DNA of 64,000 nt, taken from contig NC_047067.1 in the NCBI RefSeq assembly GCF_902459465.1, positions 12,040,840 to 12,104,839 on the forward strand. The letters are read 5' to 3'. The translations under genes and the position numbers were made by a program. The DNA comes from Asterias rubens. Lineage: Eukaryota > Echinodermata > Asteroidea > Forcipulatida > Asteriidae. Shown here one piece after another: positions 20,601 to 30,400 of the stretch (its first letter is position 1; every line of letters begins with the position of its first letter). Under the pieces are notes generated by a model that saw only the letters and a list, made by a program, of their open reading frames with translations, ran no database searches and was not told where the DNA came from.

Positions 20601-20819
20601 GTCAGGTTTAAAGTATTATTGGCAAAGATAGATGATACTCGGTGTGTTTGTGAAATCACCTGAATGGGGAAGCTGAGAAAGCGCTTCATTTATATAGGGG
20701 TACGCTTGAATGAGTTAGACTATCAAACACAATGGTATGGGTTCATCTCTAACGCAAGGAAAGCATAAAATGCAAATTAGAGAGAAGGCCTATGGCGCGC
20801 CAAACAGACAAAACTAAAT
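20601..20819. repeat. Split direct repeat, 219 bp, outer copy
   Basis: Upstream end of the element on its coding strand, and so the place to look for its promoter. Ends GACAAAACTAAAT before the family D flank. Confidence 0.95.
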
Positions 20820-20931
20820 ACACTTAATATAACTTTGGCTGGTGACCCGTTTTTTAAGCAGTTACTTTTCTACGCTTAGCAAACTTTTTTTGTGTGCTTA
20901 CAGACTGTATGAAATTGGGTCATGGTCCGAA
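20820..20931. repeat. Right half of the family D MITE split by the retrotransposon
   Basis: Resumes with GGCTGGTGACCCGTTTTTTA and ends ACAGACTGTATGAAATTGGG, complementary to the left half at 15117-15187. Confidence 0.75.
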
Positions 20932-21618
20932 TACGTGCGTGGTCATGATTTTTTTCCCCCATCCCTCTCGCTCGAGTTAACTGAAATGATGTTGAGTTTT
21001 TCAAGACTCATGCAGTAGTTTATAGGAATCTTGGTTCATGATGCAAAATATATCCATAGTTTGTTATATTTGTACGTTATACAAAAAGTCCTTTTCGTTA
21101 ATGTTGTCATTGAATAACAGATTATTCCAGGTTCAGGCGTGATAAGTCCATAGGGAGCAATGAACGCCTCTCGTTAACGACTATCGGTAAATTGATGGTA
21201 ATTTTTTTTATAGGACAAACAAAATATTTGTAAAGGCTTTTGAAAGATCATTAGGCTAATTATTTTTCCCTATTCACAGTAGACTTGTATATTTGTTAAT
21301 AGCAAAGAAATTAATCAGCTTGATTGAAATTATTGTTTCATTGTCATGATAATGTAACAGACTAATTAGCAATTAATCAGTGTGAGCACTTGATGCACTT
21401 TCAGAACAATAGTGTGTTGTTGGTTGGGTTATTTCAGAGGCTGCATTTCTGCAATAATCGTTTATTTCTGAGTTTTTTTTTTTTTTTTTAAATATGTTTG
21501 ACTTGTCATGTGGGTTCCTCGCTTATGGTGGGTTCGCAGTAAAATATTTATGGTAAACATCACATCATATTAAAACTATATGAATTTCAGCAATCAACTA
21601 AAAGCCTGTGTTATCCCT
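20932..21618. other. AT-rich spacer
   Basis: No gene signal. It contains a T run near 21473-21489. Confidence 0.5.
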
Positions 21619-22007
21619 TTAAAGGCAGTGGACACTGTTGGTAATTACTCAAAATAATTATTAGCATAAAACCTTACTTGGTAACGAGTAATGGGGAGAG
21701 GTTGAAAGTATAAAACATTGTGAGAAACGGCTCCCTCTGAAGTGACATAGTTTTCGAGAAAGCAAAGAAGTAATTCTCCACGAATATGATTTCGAGACCT
21801 CAGATTAAGAATTTGAGGTATCGAAATCAACCATTTAAACGCACACAACTTCGAGTGTGACAAGGTTTTTTTTCTTGCATTGTTATCTCGCAACTTCGAC
21901 GACCAATTGAGCTCAAAATTTCACAGGTTTTTTGTGTGCATATGTTGAGATACCCCAAGTGAGAACACTGGTCTTTGACAATTACCAATAGTGTCAATTG
22001 TCTTTAA
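21619..22007. repeat. Hairpin MITE, family A
   Basis: Starts TTAAAGGCAGTGGACACTGT. The centre is GATTTCGAGACCTC with its inverse, and the right end is mutated to AGTGTCAATTGTCTTTAA. It lies about 530 bp upstream of the C-type lectin ATG. Confidence 0.9.
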
Positions 22008-22317
22008 AACTCACGTCAATAGACCAGTAATGCTTTGACCTTGACCAAGGCAATGGATTTTTGTTTTTCATTAATTAATTTTTTTTGTTAAGTGTTAAGT
22101 TTTTTTCCGTTTTGCGCTAACCACACGTTTGGTTGCCCGACTTTCGTGCAGTCTTTGTATGCGTGCACAAGTGTCTGTTTACCCAGTGCGTGCGTGGTAA
22201 GAGATTTAACACTGCACTCTCTGTATGCGGACAGCACGAGTGCGGATGACCCGTGCGCAGTGTGGACAGTGCTAGTTAGTACTTCGTTAGAACTGCGACT
22301 GCCTTCAGCAATGCTAG

Positions 22318-22325
22318 TATATAAG
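22318..22325 (+). promoter_or_regulatory. TATA box of the C-type lectin gene
   Basis: TATATAAG lies 218 bp upstream of the ATG at 22536. Transcription would start about 30 bp downstream and give a 5' leader of roughly 190 nt. Confidence 0.55.
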
Positions 22326-22535
22326 GCTCGTAACACTGGATCATATAGATAGTTATATTCTGTTGAGAGTGCTGACACAGACATGTGAACTTTTGGAAAG
22401 TCTTCTTGCGCTGCATTCTTAGGTAGTATACATGCACATATAGGCCTACTGTATACATTGCTGAGACTGAATATTAGTCCTCAATTATAAAAGTCAAAAC
22501 GAACATTTTCTTGTTTCAAACAAATAGAACCAGCC

Positions 22536-23288
22536 ATGAACTTCGTACGTCTTTTGGTGGCTGGGTGTCTGTCTGGGATGTTTGGCCAAGCGGTGGTCAG
22601 AGCGATTCGCGCCCTTGGCTGTCCCTATGGTTGGAACCAGCTTGGTCAGTCGTGCTACAAGATGGTTTCTGCCGAACCACTCAACTGGCATGAAGCCCAT
22701 CAGGCATGCCTTGATGCTGGAAGTGACCTGGCAGTACCACATTCAAAAACCAACAACGATTTAATTTGGAACTTACAGAAACACATTCTGAAGACCTTAT
22801 ATAAGAATAAAGGGGCGACCTCCCTTTGGTTGGGCTGCACTTATGGCAAAGAGGTCCCCGGACAGTTGAAATGCTACAGCGATGGTCGGGACGGGTACCA
22901 GAACTGGGAAACGAACGAAGAACCCCAGAACGGCACATGCATATCCATCAAGAAGTCCAGTGGATATTGGGGGAACGCAAACTGTAATGAGGGAAAGCGT
23001 TTCCTGTGTGAGATAAAAAACATGCCGTGTCGTCTTCGCTGCTTCTCAGTCAACATGAAGAACTCACCAGATCATCAAGAAGCCACACCCTACTGTCTGC
23101 GCGACCACACCTTCAAGGAAACCGAGATCCAAAACCCCATACAGTGCTGCCTGGCCTGCTCCAAGGATCCCAACTGCCACTCCTTCAACCTGTCTGGGAA
23201 GATGTGCCAACTCAACAATGTCACCATCTCCCAGGTTGATGCTGACAAGTACTTGAAGGAGAACTGCGTCTACTATGAATACGAGTGA
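22536..23288 (+). CDS. Secreted C-type lectin with PAN-like C-terminal domain
   Basis: A 250-residue protein in one exon. Residues 1-24 look like a signal peptide. A C-type lectin domain spans about 29-159: CPYGW at 29, the WxxAxxxC pattern as WHEAHQAC (51-58), LWLGC (97-101), EPQNGTC (129-135) and WGNANC (145-150). The calcium/sugar motif is EPQ rather than EPN or QPD, and WND is WGN, so classical mannose or galactose binding is doubtful. Residues 165-246 hold nine Cys, with CCLACSKDPNC and a closing CVYYEYE, in the style of a PAN/apple domain. N-glycosylation sites are visible at NGT, NLS and NVT. It could act in recognition in coelomic fluid or extracellular matrix (inference). The TGA lies inside a perfect donor (GA-GTGAGTAAT), so the gene may continue. 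Confidence 0.85.
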   Translation: MNFVRLLVAGCLSGMFGQAVVRAIRALGCPYGWNQLGQSCYKMVSAEPLNWHEAHQACLDAGSDLAVPHSKTNNDLIWNLQKHILKTLYKNKGATSLWLGCTYGKEVPGQLKCYSDGRDGYQNWETNEEPQNGTCISIKKSSGYWGNANCNEGKRFLCEIKNMPCRLRCFSVNMKNSPDHQEATPYCLRDHTFKETEIQNPIQCCLACSKDPNCHSFNLSGKMCQLNNVTISQVDADKYLKENCVYYEYE

Positions 23289-23616
23289 GTAATGATTAGC
23301 TGATCGGAGTATATGAATACCAGCAACAAAAAACTAGTGTTGTCAGACACATTGAAACGCATATAATGAACCCCGAGAATAACAGACATGAAGTAACAAT
23401 AATGTGTTCACATTAAATCAAGAAAGCAGTTCAGATTAGCGGTTGATCTCTCGTAGGGACATAGAACATTTAGAAACAAAAAATTGTAAAACTACTTGCC
23501 CGAGATCAATATCATTAACCACATTTTTTAAAACGATTTTTTTTAAAGCAACTGCAGAACACGGATGAGGCGCTGCCGTTTCTTGTGGATTTTTTAAATC
23601 TTTTTAAAATTTAACT

Positions 23617-23947
23617 TTAAAGCCATTGGACACTTTCGGTGAACAGTATTGTCCAAAAGCCCACACTTCGTGTATCACAACTTATACATATAAAATCGGT
23701 CATCGGAGTCGGGAGAAAATAACGGGAAAACCCACCCTTGTTTCCGCACGTTTCGCCGTGTCATGACATGTGTTTAAAATAAATCCGTAATTCTCGATAT
23801 CTAGAATTGATAATTTTTTAAAAATTTTTTCTCAAAAAGTAAAGCATTTCATGGGATAATATTTCAAGAGAATTCTTTCACCATTACCTTCTGTAAATCT
23901 GTGAATTTGTTTTGTTTTTCTGTTCTGAAAGTGTCCAATGGCTTTAA
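23617..23947. repeat. Hairpin MITE, family B
   Basis: Starts TTAAAGCCATTGGACACTTT and ends AAAGTGTCCAATGGCTTTAA. It is the most complete family B copy here. It lies 330 bp after the lectin stop codon. Confidence 0.9.
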
Positions 23948-25130
23948 CGGTTTAGTGTACCATTCATTGTACCACTCGTTTAAATGACATTGAGTCTTTA
24001 TTAAAAAAAAGAAAATCAAATCTTTTCAATTTGGGGATTTAGAATCTTCTAAAAATACTCTGAAATTGTTTGCCAACATTTCTGTAACATTAATTTTTAA
24101 AACAAACAAAAACAATTGTAAATATTGACATGCAAAATTACCTTGAAAAAAAAAACAACACAATATTTTCTATTTTGTGATTTTGATCTCTCAAAATAAT
24201 TTTTTACTGAATTATTATTATCTGCAATAAAAAATCAAACACCTCAAATTTTAAATAATTACATATAGCTGCTGTTTTAAGGCATTTTATATTTAGTACA
24301 CTGATTAAATTTAAATTTGAAGTTATTTTGATGAGTCTTGATGATGGGAATCGATGCTTTATTATTATTATTATTATTTATTAGTATTATTATGATGGTC
24401 TTTGTGGCTCTATAAAAGGAAGAACAAAAAGTCTGTGGTTCAAAATCACGATCTGCACGTGCTAATTAATATTGTATTAAGTCACTGTCTACAACCATGG
24501 GTCTGAAGAAGAACTTTTATCTGTTTATAGTCATTATAGAACAATACGAGTTAATACAGTACCGTGGCTGAAGAGCCAGTATTTTTTTTCAGTATTCAGC
24601 TCCATAAATATAGCATATCATTCATATCAGCATATATAGCATATCATTTTTATTTTTTTTTTTTTTGGGGGGGGGGTAATATATCGCACTTTTTCATAGT
24701 GCAGGTTTGTGGCTCTAACGGAAAAACAAGTCTGCGGTTCAAAATCACCATCTGCATGTTCTAATTTGTGTATGTCTACACCATCGAAGAAGAATCTTTC
24801 CCTGTATTCTGGGCCTATAGAACAAGAATAGTTAACACAGTTTACTACTGTATTGCACTAGGGCCAGTTATAGTTGCCTAGCATTCAACTCCATGTCATA
24901 CATTGAACAGGTTCATTTTGACCAAGTTCGGTAATACGATATAACACATTTTCTTCAAAATAATTAAAAATCAAAATGTTTAAGCTTAGAAGAAAAAAAA
25001 AATGTTCGTAAAATTTTGAGCATGTTTTTCCACAACTTGGAGAATAAAATGGTAAAAGACCGTTTTTTTTTGCTTTAAAATTCTGTTTCGAAAGCAGTTT
25101 TTTGGACTAAAAAAGAAAATATGTGCAAGT
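23948..25130. other. AT-rich intergenic stretch
   Basis: Contains an ATT microsatellite (24358-24380) and a T run followed by G (24651-24677). A repeated word pair (GTCTGTGGTTCAAAATCACGA and GTCTGCGGTTCAAAATCACC, in parts) marks a local duplication at 24431 and 24731. No gene is seen. Confidence 0.5.
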
Positions 25131-25174
25131 ACTGAACACTAAGTACTTTCCCGAGTTCTGTGACAAAATAACCG

Positions 25175-25262
25175 GCATATTACTCGGGTGGGACTCGAAC
25201 CCACGACCTTTGCCAATCTAGAGCAAATGTCCCATCAACTAGACTACCGAGATTGCCCGGTA
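25175..25262 (-). repeat. tRNA-like SINE head (family S2)
   Basis: On the minus strand it reads CTCGGTAGTCTAGTTGATGG (box A) and GGTCGTGGGTTCGAGTCCCA (box B), with a CTCGG/CCGAG end pair. It is flanked by an inverted pair, AGTACTTTCCCGAGT (25142) and ACTCGAGAAAGTACT (25353). It is a SINE, not a functional tRNA: the anticodon arm does not fold. Confidence 0.6.
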
Positions 25263-25879
25263 GATAGTGGCAGTTCGAACCCATGTTTAGCAGCGGGTAT
25301 TGCAACGACTTTCGAATCCCATTGCTAGCGAGTAATATGATTTTGTTAACAGGACTCGAGAAAGTACTGACGGAGTTCTTTACAAAAAAGGACAAAAAAC
25401 AAGTATAGATGTTAGTTTGTAAAAATTATCATACTTCATGATTTAAAATTTTTAATGCTAGAAATATTTTTAACTTTTCAAAAATTACGCCATAGCTGTT
25501 AGCTCAGAAGTAGTAATAATTATACAATTTATTCGATTTTTGGTTTCATTATTGGAGACAAGATATTGAGACGTACGTAAGAAATATAATAAATCTTCTT
25601 AATGTCTGTTTTCTTATTCTGCTCCTGTATTTTCACTTTACTTTGAAACATAAATTACATTGAGGTAGTCGAAGACTAATTCTTAGAAAACCTGCGTGAA
25701 TCCGTATGATGTTTTTGACCCAAATTTGATAAAAATGCAGGACGGAATTTATTTTTCACTTTTGCCCAAACTTGACAAAGTGTGGAGAGGGGGGGGGGGT
25801 ATAGTTTTGGGCCTCAATTTCATAACAGTTTTTGAACCGTACCTATTTTCCCTTTATTATTAAAAGATTGGTTGGCAGT

Positions 25880-26655
25880 TTAAAGTGACACATTGCCTTG
25901 AATCAGGCGAGTTGGTCTATGAAAAGCGTTTCAAACCGTTTGTTGTAAAATGCACACGGTTAGAAAGACGTTTAAAAGTAGAATATAACGATCCACACAA
26001 TTAATATGACTCTAAATGGGCCATATTTTTGACCGCGTGAGGGCGCTCTCAATCACTTCCGGGGGTATATTCATTCATACCCAAAACAATTTTTAAAGAT
26101 TGGAACACATTATAACCACAGACATCTAATCCATCACAGACAATAAGACTTTTAAAGGAGCCGTTATAATCCACCTCTAAAGCAAATTGAAACTACGGCG
26201 CAACAAAAGTGACTAAACGCCTATTAATTTGTGCAGGGCGAATCGCGTGTACCCCCGGAAGTGATCAAAATACTATTTATAGCGCCCTCGCGCGGTCAAA
26301 AATAAGGGGCATTGCATGGTTTTCATTATACGTCTTGTACTAAACGCAGTCGGACATTTTGTGGAGTCAAGTTTTTGACTCCATAAAATGGCCGACCGTG
26401 TTTAGTCCGCAAATTAAAAGGGGAAACACGCAATTTCGAGGCATGTTTGTTCGGATTATTATATTCTACTTTTAAAACATCTTTCTAAAAATATCGAATT
26501 CACAAAAAGGTCGTTGGTTCGAATTCCACTCTAGTCCATTCTTTGTTCAACCCCAAAAATCATTTAAAAGTTTACCCAGTCAGTTTCCCTTATGAAAAAA
26601 AGTACGCTTTTCATTGACCAACTCGACTGATTAAAGGCAACGTGTCCCTTTAACG
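25880..26655. repeat. Family H MITE carrying nested insertions
   Basis: Ends TAAAGTGACACATTGCCTTG and AAAGGCAACGTGTCCCTTTAA. The body is twice the length of other copies: it holds a second fold-back half around 26060-26290 (two AGGGCGCTC/GAGCGCCCTC words) and a SINE fragment with GGTCGTTGGTTCGAATTCC near 26505. Confidence 0.7.
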
Positions 26656-27027
26656 GCTACGTTATAATGTTCTAGTGCCCTTTTTGTGGACATATAGTTT
26701 ATATAGCTCTATGAGTTTATCTCAACTAACGTTGCTTCGGTTGGTCAAACTAGCATTGTTTTGATTGGCGACGTTCATTAATTTTGTTGCCTATATGTCA
26801 ACTCGAATTACTTGATAGGAAAAATCTGAATCACACAGACATCGGTTTGTTTCGACCATAGAATTTTATTTCTATGGTTTCGATCCAGATTTGTGGACTT
26901 GCCCAGTGCTTTCGAGTCGGCCTCCAAAAAAGTCAATGTAGCGCCCTCTACCAGTGACATATAATAAAAACACAGGTTCGCAAATAAAGACCAACTAGAA
27001 CAAGGTTAAATTTCAATTCCAATGTAT

Positions 27028-27033
27028 TTTATT
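27028..27033 (-). terminator. Polyadenylation signal of the LURAP1-like gene
   Basis: AATAAA on the minus strand, in GGAATAAAATAC, 190 bp beyond the stop codon at 27223. It is the only canonical signal near the stop. Confidence 0.6.
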
Positions 27034-27222
27034 CCACACAGTGATCCACGTAATACTTTGCTTAAACATCTCAATCGTCATTGTTAAGCATGAGCAGATT
27101 TGTATTCCTTAGGATTGAAACTTCCCATACATTAAGACTTGACCCCTACTGACCAACCAGTCCACTTGTAAGCGTTGCAACGGAATGGTAAACTGCAATA
27201 GTGTAATGTTATTATCCTTTCT

Positions 27223-27434
27223 TCATCTCAACATTCCCGTCGTTGTGCCGTCGGGGCTCATTTGTAGTACTTCCTCATAATGGTTTACCCGGTGTATATC
27301 AAAGTTCATTATTACTGACACCACACACTCTGCCACCATATCGGCCATGGTATACTCTTTGTCTTGATTGTCTTGCAAGTGTCTGTGAAACGCAGATTTC
27401 AACGGCTCCGATTGCACTGGGACGACGGTAGCGT
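27223..27434 (-). CDS. LURAP1-like gene, predicted last exon
   Basis: Acceptor GGGGTCAG at 27437-27435, phase 1. Encodes DATVVPVQSEPLKSAFHRHL and ends TTGMLR-stop. The phase fits the exon 2 donor, and a polyadenylation signal follows. The pyrimidine tract before the acceptor is poor because transposon sequence begins 15 bp upstream. Confidence 0.6.
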
Positions 27435-30400
27435 CTGACCCCACACATAAGCCCTTTTCACACTACAGAGCCATTTCCCGGGAAATAAACTTCCGGGAAA
27501 ATCCCGGGAGTTTTTAACCCCACCGCCACCCCAGCAACCGTTCTCACTATCCCAATTTAGTAACTCCCGGGAGTACTATTTCCCAGGAATATGCACGGGT
27601 CGTTTCACTGAATAGGCTTTAGCCCTATATTGGCTAGCATTTTTTCATGGCTTCATAAAGACTTTTAAATGTATGTTTCTTTAAAAAAAAAATTGCAGGA
27701 GAACACTTATGCAATAGAAAATATTTAGGGCTTGAAAAACAAAACTATTATACTACCTACCTATAGTCTTTTTTTCCCAAGGTTTTCAGTTTTTGTCTGC
27801 AATGGGCAGGGGTCCGTTCATATCCAGCTTCACGCAGGCAGAAAACTTTCCCGTTTCTTGTAGGCCTTTTAAGGCCTACAAGAAACGGGAAAGTTTTCAT
27901 CTAGCTGTTTTTGGACTGCATCGTCGGCCAAAAATGCAACTAGTTTCAAAATTTCATCATCACTCCATCGGTCACTTCTACCCATCGTAAGAAATTGAGC
28001 AACAGATTGAACTAAAATATTTACTGTCAGGTGGTAGACAGCAATGTCGATCGAAGAACTCAAATCTGACTCTGGACAACAAAAGTCCATCAACGGCCAA
28101 GTATACATGCATTAAGAAATACCATACACACATGGCGCGTGTGGACGAGAAGGAAGCTTGTTCACGCCAACTATTTATTCTATTCCTATTCCATTCACGG
28201 GGTCTTTTTTTAAAATTCATATAATTTATTTGTAAATTACAGATGTAATTCACTTTTATTTTCGTACCTAAACGTAAACACTTTCAGAAGGAGAAAACAA
28301 AAAAGGGCTATTGTTACCACGCGAATTATTTGGCGCGCTATTTTGACGTCTGTGACCTTTCGAGATTAATGACGTCTCAACACAGTAGAAGCAAAAGGTG
28401 GGGTAAGTTAAACCCGCTTCCGTTCTCACTAGCTGCTTTTCCCGGGAAAAACGTTTTTTCCCCAAGGTTAACTCCTTTAACCCTACCCCTTAACTGGGTA
28501 AATTATTTCCCGGGAAAATGTTATTTCCCAGGAAATGTTTTGTAGTGTGAACAGATCGACTAACATTTCCCGGGAATTTCCCGGGAAATACTTGTAGTGT
28601 GAAAAGGGCTATACTCTTCTAAAAAACTCTCGGTCAGAGATAACCGGATTACGGGTCCGAGGGGGGACCTGGCCCATCTCTAGGCCAGGCTGACCCGAAA
28701 ACTGGTCATAACTTGGACTTTGACGGATTTTGCGTCAGTTTGATACATTCCTGAGTCTTTTTGACTCATATTCCGGGTAGAACACGGACGCATAAATGGA
28801 TAAGGACCCCATCATGTTTAGAGTGTACGGCAAAAGTATAAGACTCTGCAAGAAAGTTTCACGGCATGATCATTCTGAATATTTATAGCCTAAATAAACA
28901 TCTAACGTCACACTTCGAGGCTCGTGAATTACGTCAGAGGTTCTGCCGCAGTTGAGCCCACGTACATTTGGTGCGTTCGTTTAGCTTCCCTGGGTCGACC
29001 CGGTCTGCCCCCGGTGCGTTCAAATAGCTTTGACGTCATTCCTGGGGCTCACCCGGGCCAGCTCACATCAGTGCCCTGCTTGCGGAGTGGGTCACTCGGG
29101 GTGACCCAAGGTGCATGACGTTACCACGAGAGGGCGAGTGTGATCGTTCGATGAGCTCTTGTCAGATCAGGGGCCAATTTCATAGAGCTGCTTTTAAGCA
29201 AAAAAATTGCTTAACCACGAAAATAGCTCGCTTGTTTTACACATGTTACTGGCCAAAATGTCATGCCATATACATTGCATGTGATTGGTATTTAGCTGTT
29301 GTTTACTTAGCATAACAATTGAGTTGAGCCTTGGCCGGTAATCTGATTTTACAAAGGAAGGATTTTGTTGCTTAAGCAGCTCTATGAAATTGGGCCCAGG
29401 GGCTCACCCAAGTGAGCACCCCGAGGTCGACAAGGAAGCTAATCGAACGCAATTACAGTTGACCGTGTATCATTTCACAAGGCCTCCATGAGATTCCTGA
29501 TCCAATACCTGTCCTTATCCTTGTGGATAATGACAGGGGACTTGTCTATCTGAGTAACTCTCTAGCACACAGTGGCGTCATTCCACATGGTCTGCTGTTA
29601 CATGCGCGTTTGAACCACCATAGTTTTGACTCGTGGTGATCCCAGCTGCGTCGCGTTCTTTTAAAGCACATGATGCGTCTCTTTGAGGTGAGACCGAATC
29701 CGGGCTGGGCCTAGATGAACACTGGACATGACATGCTGAACACATCTGTTGAGAAAACAAGATCGTTTTATCACAATGCTGCGACTTTAAGTTAAGAGAA
29801 AACAAATATATTTGCCGGAACTCACTTTGGCCCATACATAACGTTGTTAGGGGCGTTCTGTTCTGTATCATATTTGAAACCATAAAATCACCCTAAAACA
29901 TGACTAAAAATCTTGACTCAAAAGAGGGCGCTATCAGAAGAAATGTGCACGCAGTTCATCATACGTGGGGGGGGGGGGGGGGGGGCAGGGGGGCAGATTC
30001 TCCGGCCACATCGGCCATTAAAATAACAATTGTTACATTTGGAAAAGTTAGTCCCCCCCCACACAGATCTGAAAGAGGGAAAATAACCAAGTGGTACCGT
30101 CGTTTTTGAATTGTCCAATAATTTTAAATTAGGGCCCTTTAGCGTCATTTTAATTAAGTCAGATGCTAAATGGACTTTGGGGGGGGGGGGGGGGCGCAAA
30201 CACGCATGCATTTACAAGTCCCCCATCTCTTGACCGTGTTATTAACAAACATAGATGAATCAGTAGAGGGCGCTACTCACCTTCCACCTCAGTTTCATCA
30301 AAATCGAGGCTGCCGAGGCTGACGTCACCGAATAGAGCCTCCGGGTCACTGCCCCTACGTCGCCTTATCGGCGACAACCGACTGACAACGTCCCGGATGT

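Larger units (their letters stand above)
15188..20819 (-). mobile_element. Tyrosine-recombinase retrotransposon (PAT/Ngaro/DIRS group)
   Basis: A 5.63-kb element coding on the minus strand. Reading that way it is: 219-bp repeat (20819-20601), gag part 1, 139-bp repeat (20012-19874) directly abutting a second 219-bp repeat (19873-19655), gag zinc knuckle, reverse transcriptase, remnant RNase H region, tyrosine recombinase, and a final 139-bp repeat (15326-15188). This is the split direct-repeat plan (A, then B-A, then B) known for PAT- and Ngaro-type elements; DIRS1 itself uses inverted repeats. The 139-bp copies are identical and the 219-bp copies differ at one base (20742 against 19796), which indicates a recent insertion. 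Yet the coding frames have at least five frame breaks. It is inserted in a family D MITE. Subfamily is uncertain; the internal repeat pair lying inside gag favours a PAT-like arrangement. Confidence 0.9.
27450..28610. mobile_element. Harbinger-like non-autonomous DNA transposon
   Basis: 1,161 bp with terminal repeats AGCCCTTTTCACACTAC and GTAGTGTGAAAAGGGCT, flanked by ATA on both sides (27447 and 28611). TTTCCCGGGAAAT words lie inside both ends. A minus-strand Myb/SANT-like frame (see 27869) suggests the PIF/Harbinger superfamily, whose elements carry such a second gene and make 3-bp target duplications. No DDE transposase is seen, so it is probably an internal-deletion derivative. Confidence 0.75.

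Noticed and set aside
25175..25262. Functional tRNA gene
   Set aside because: Box A and box B are present but the anticodon arm does not form and related fragments are dispersed; it is a SINE head.
29711..29745. Alternative last exon of the LURAP1-like gene after acceptor TTTTCTCAACAG
   Set aside because: It is in phase and would add only about eleven residues before a stop. The exon at 27434 also fits the phase, is longer, is open to its stop and is followed by a polyadenylation signal, so I prefer it.
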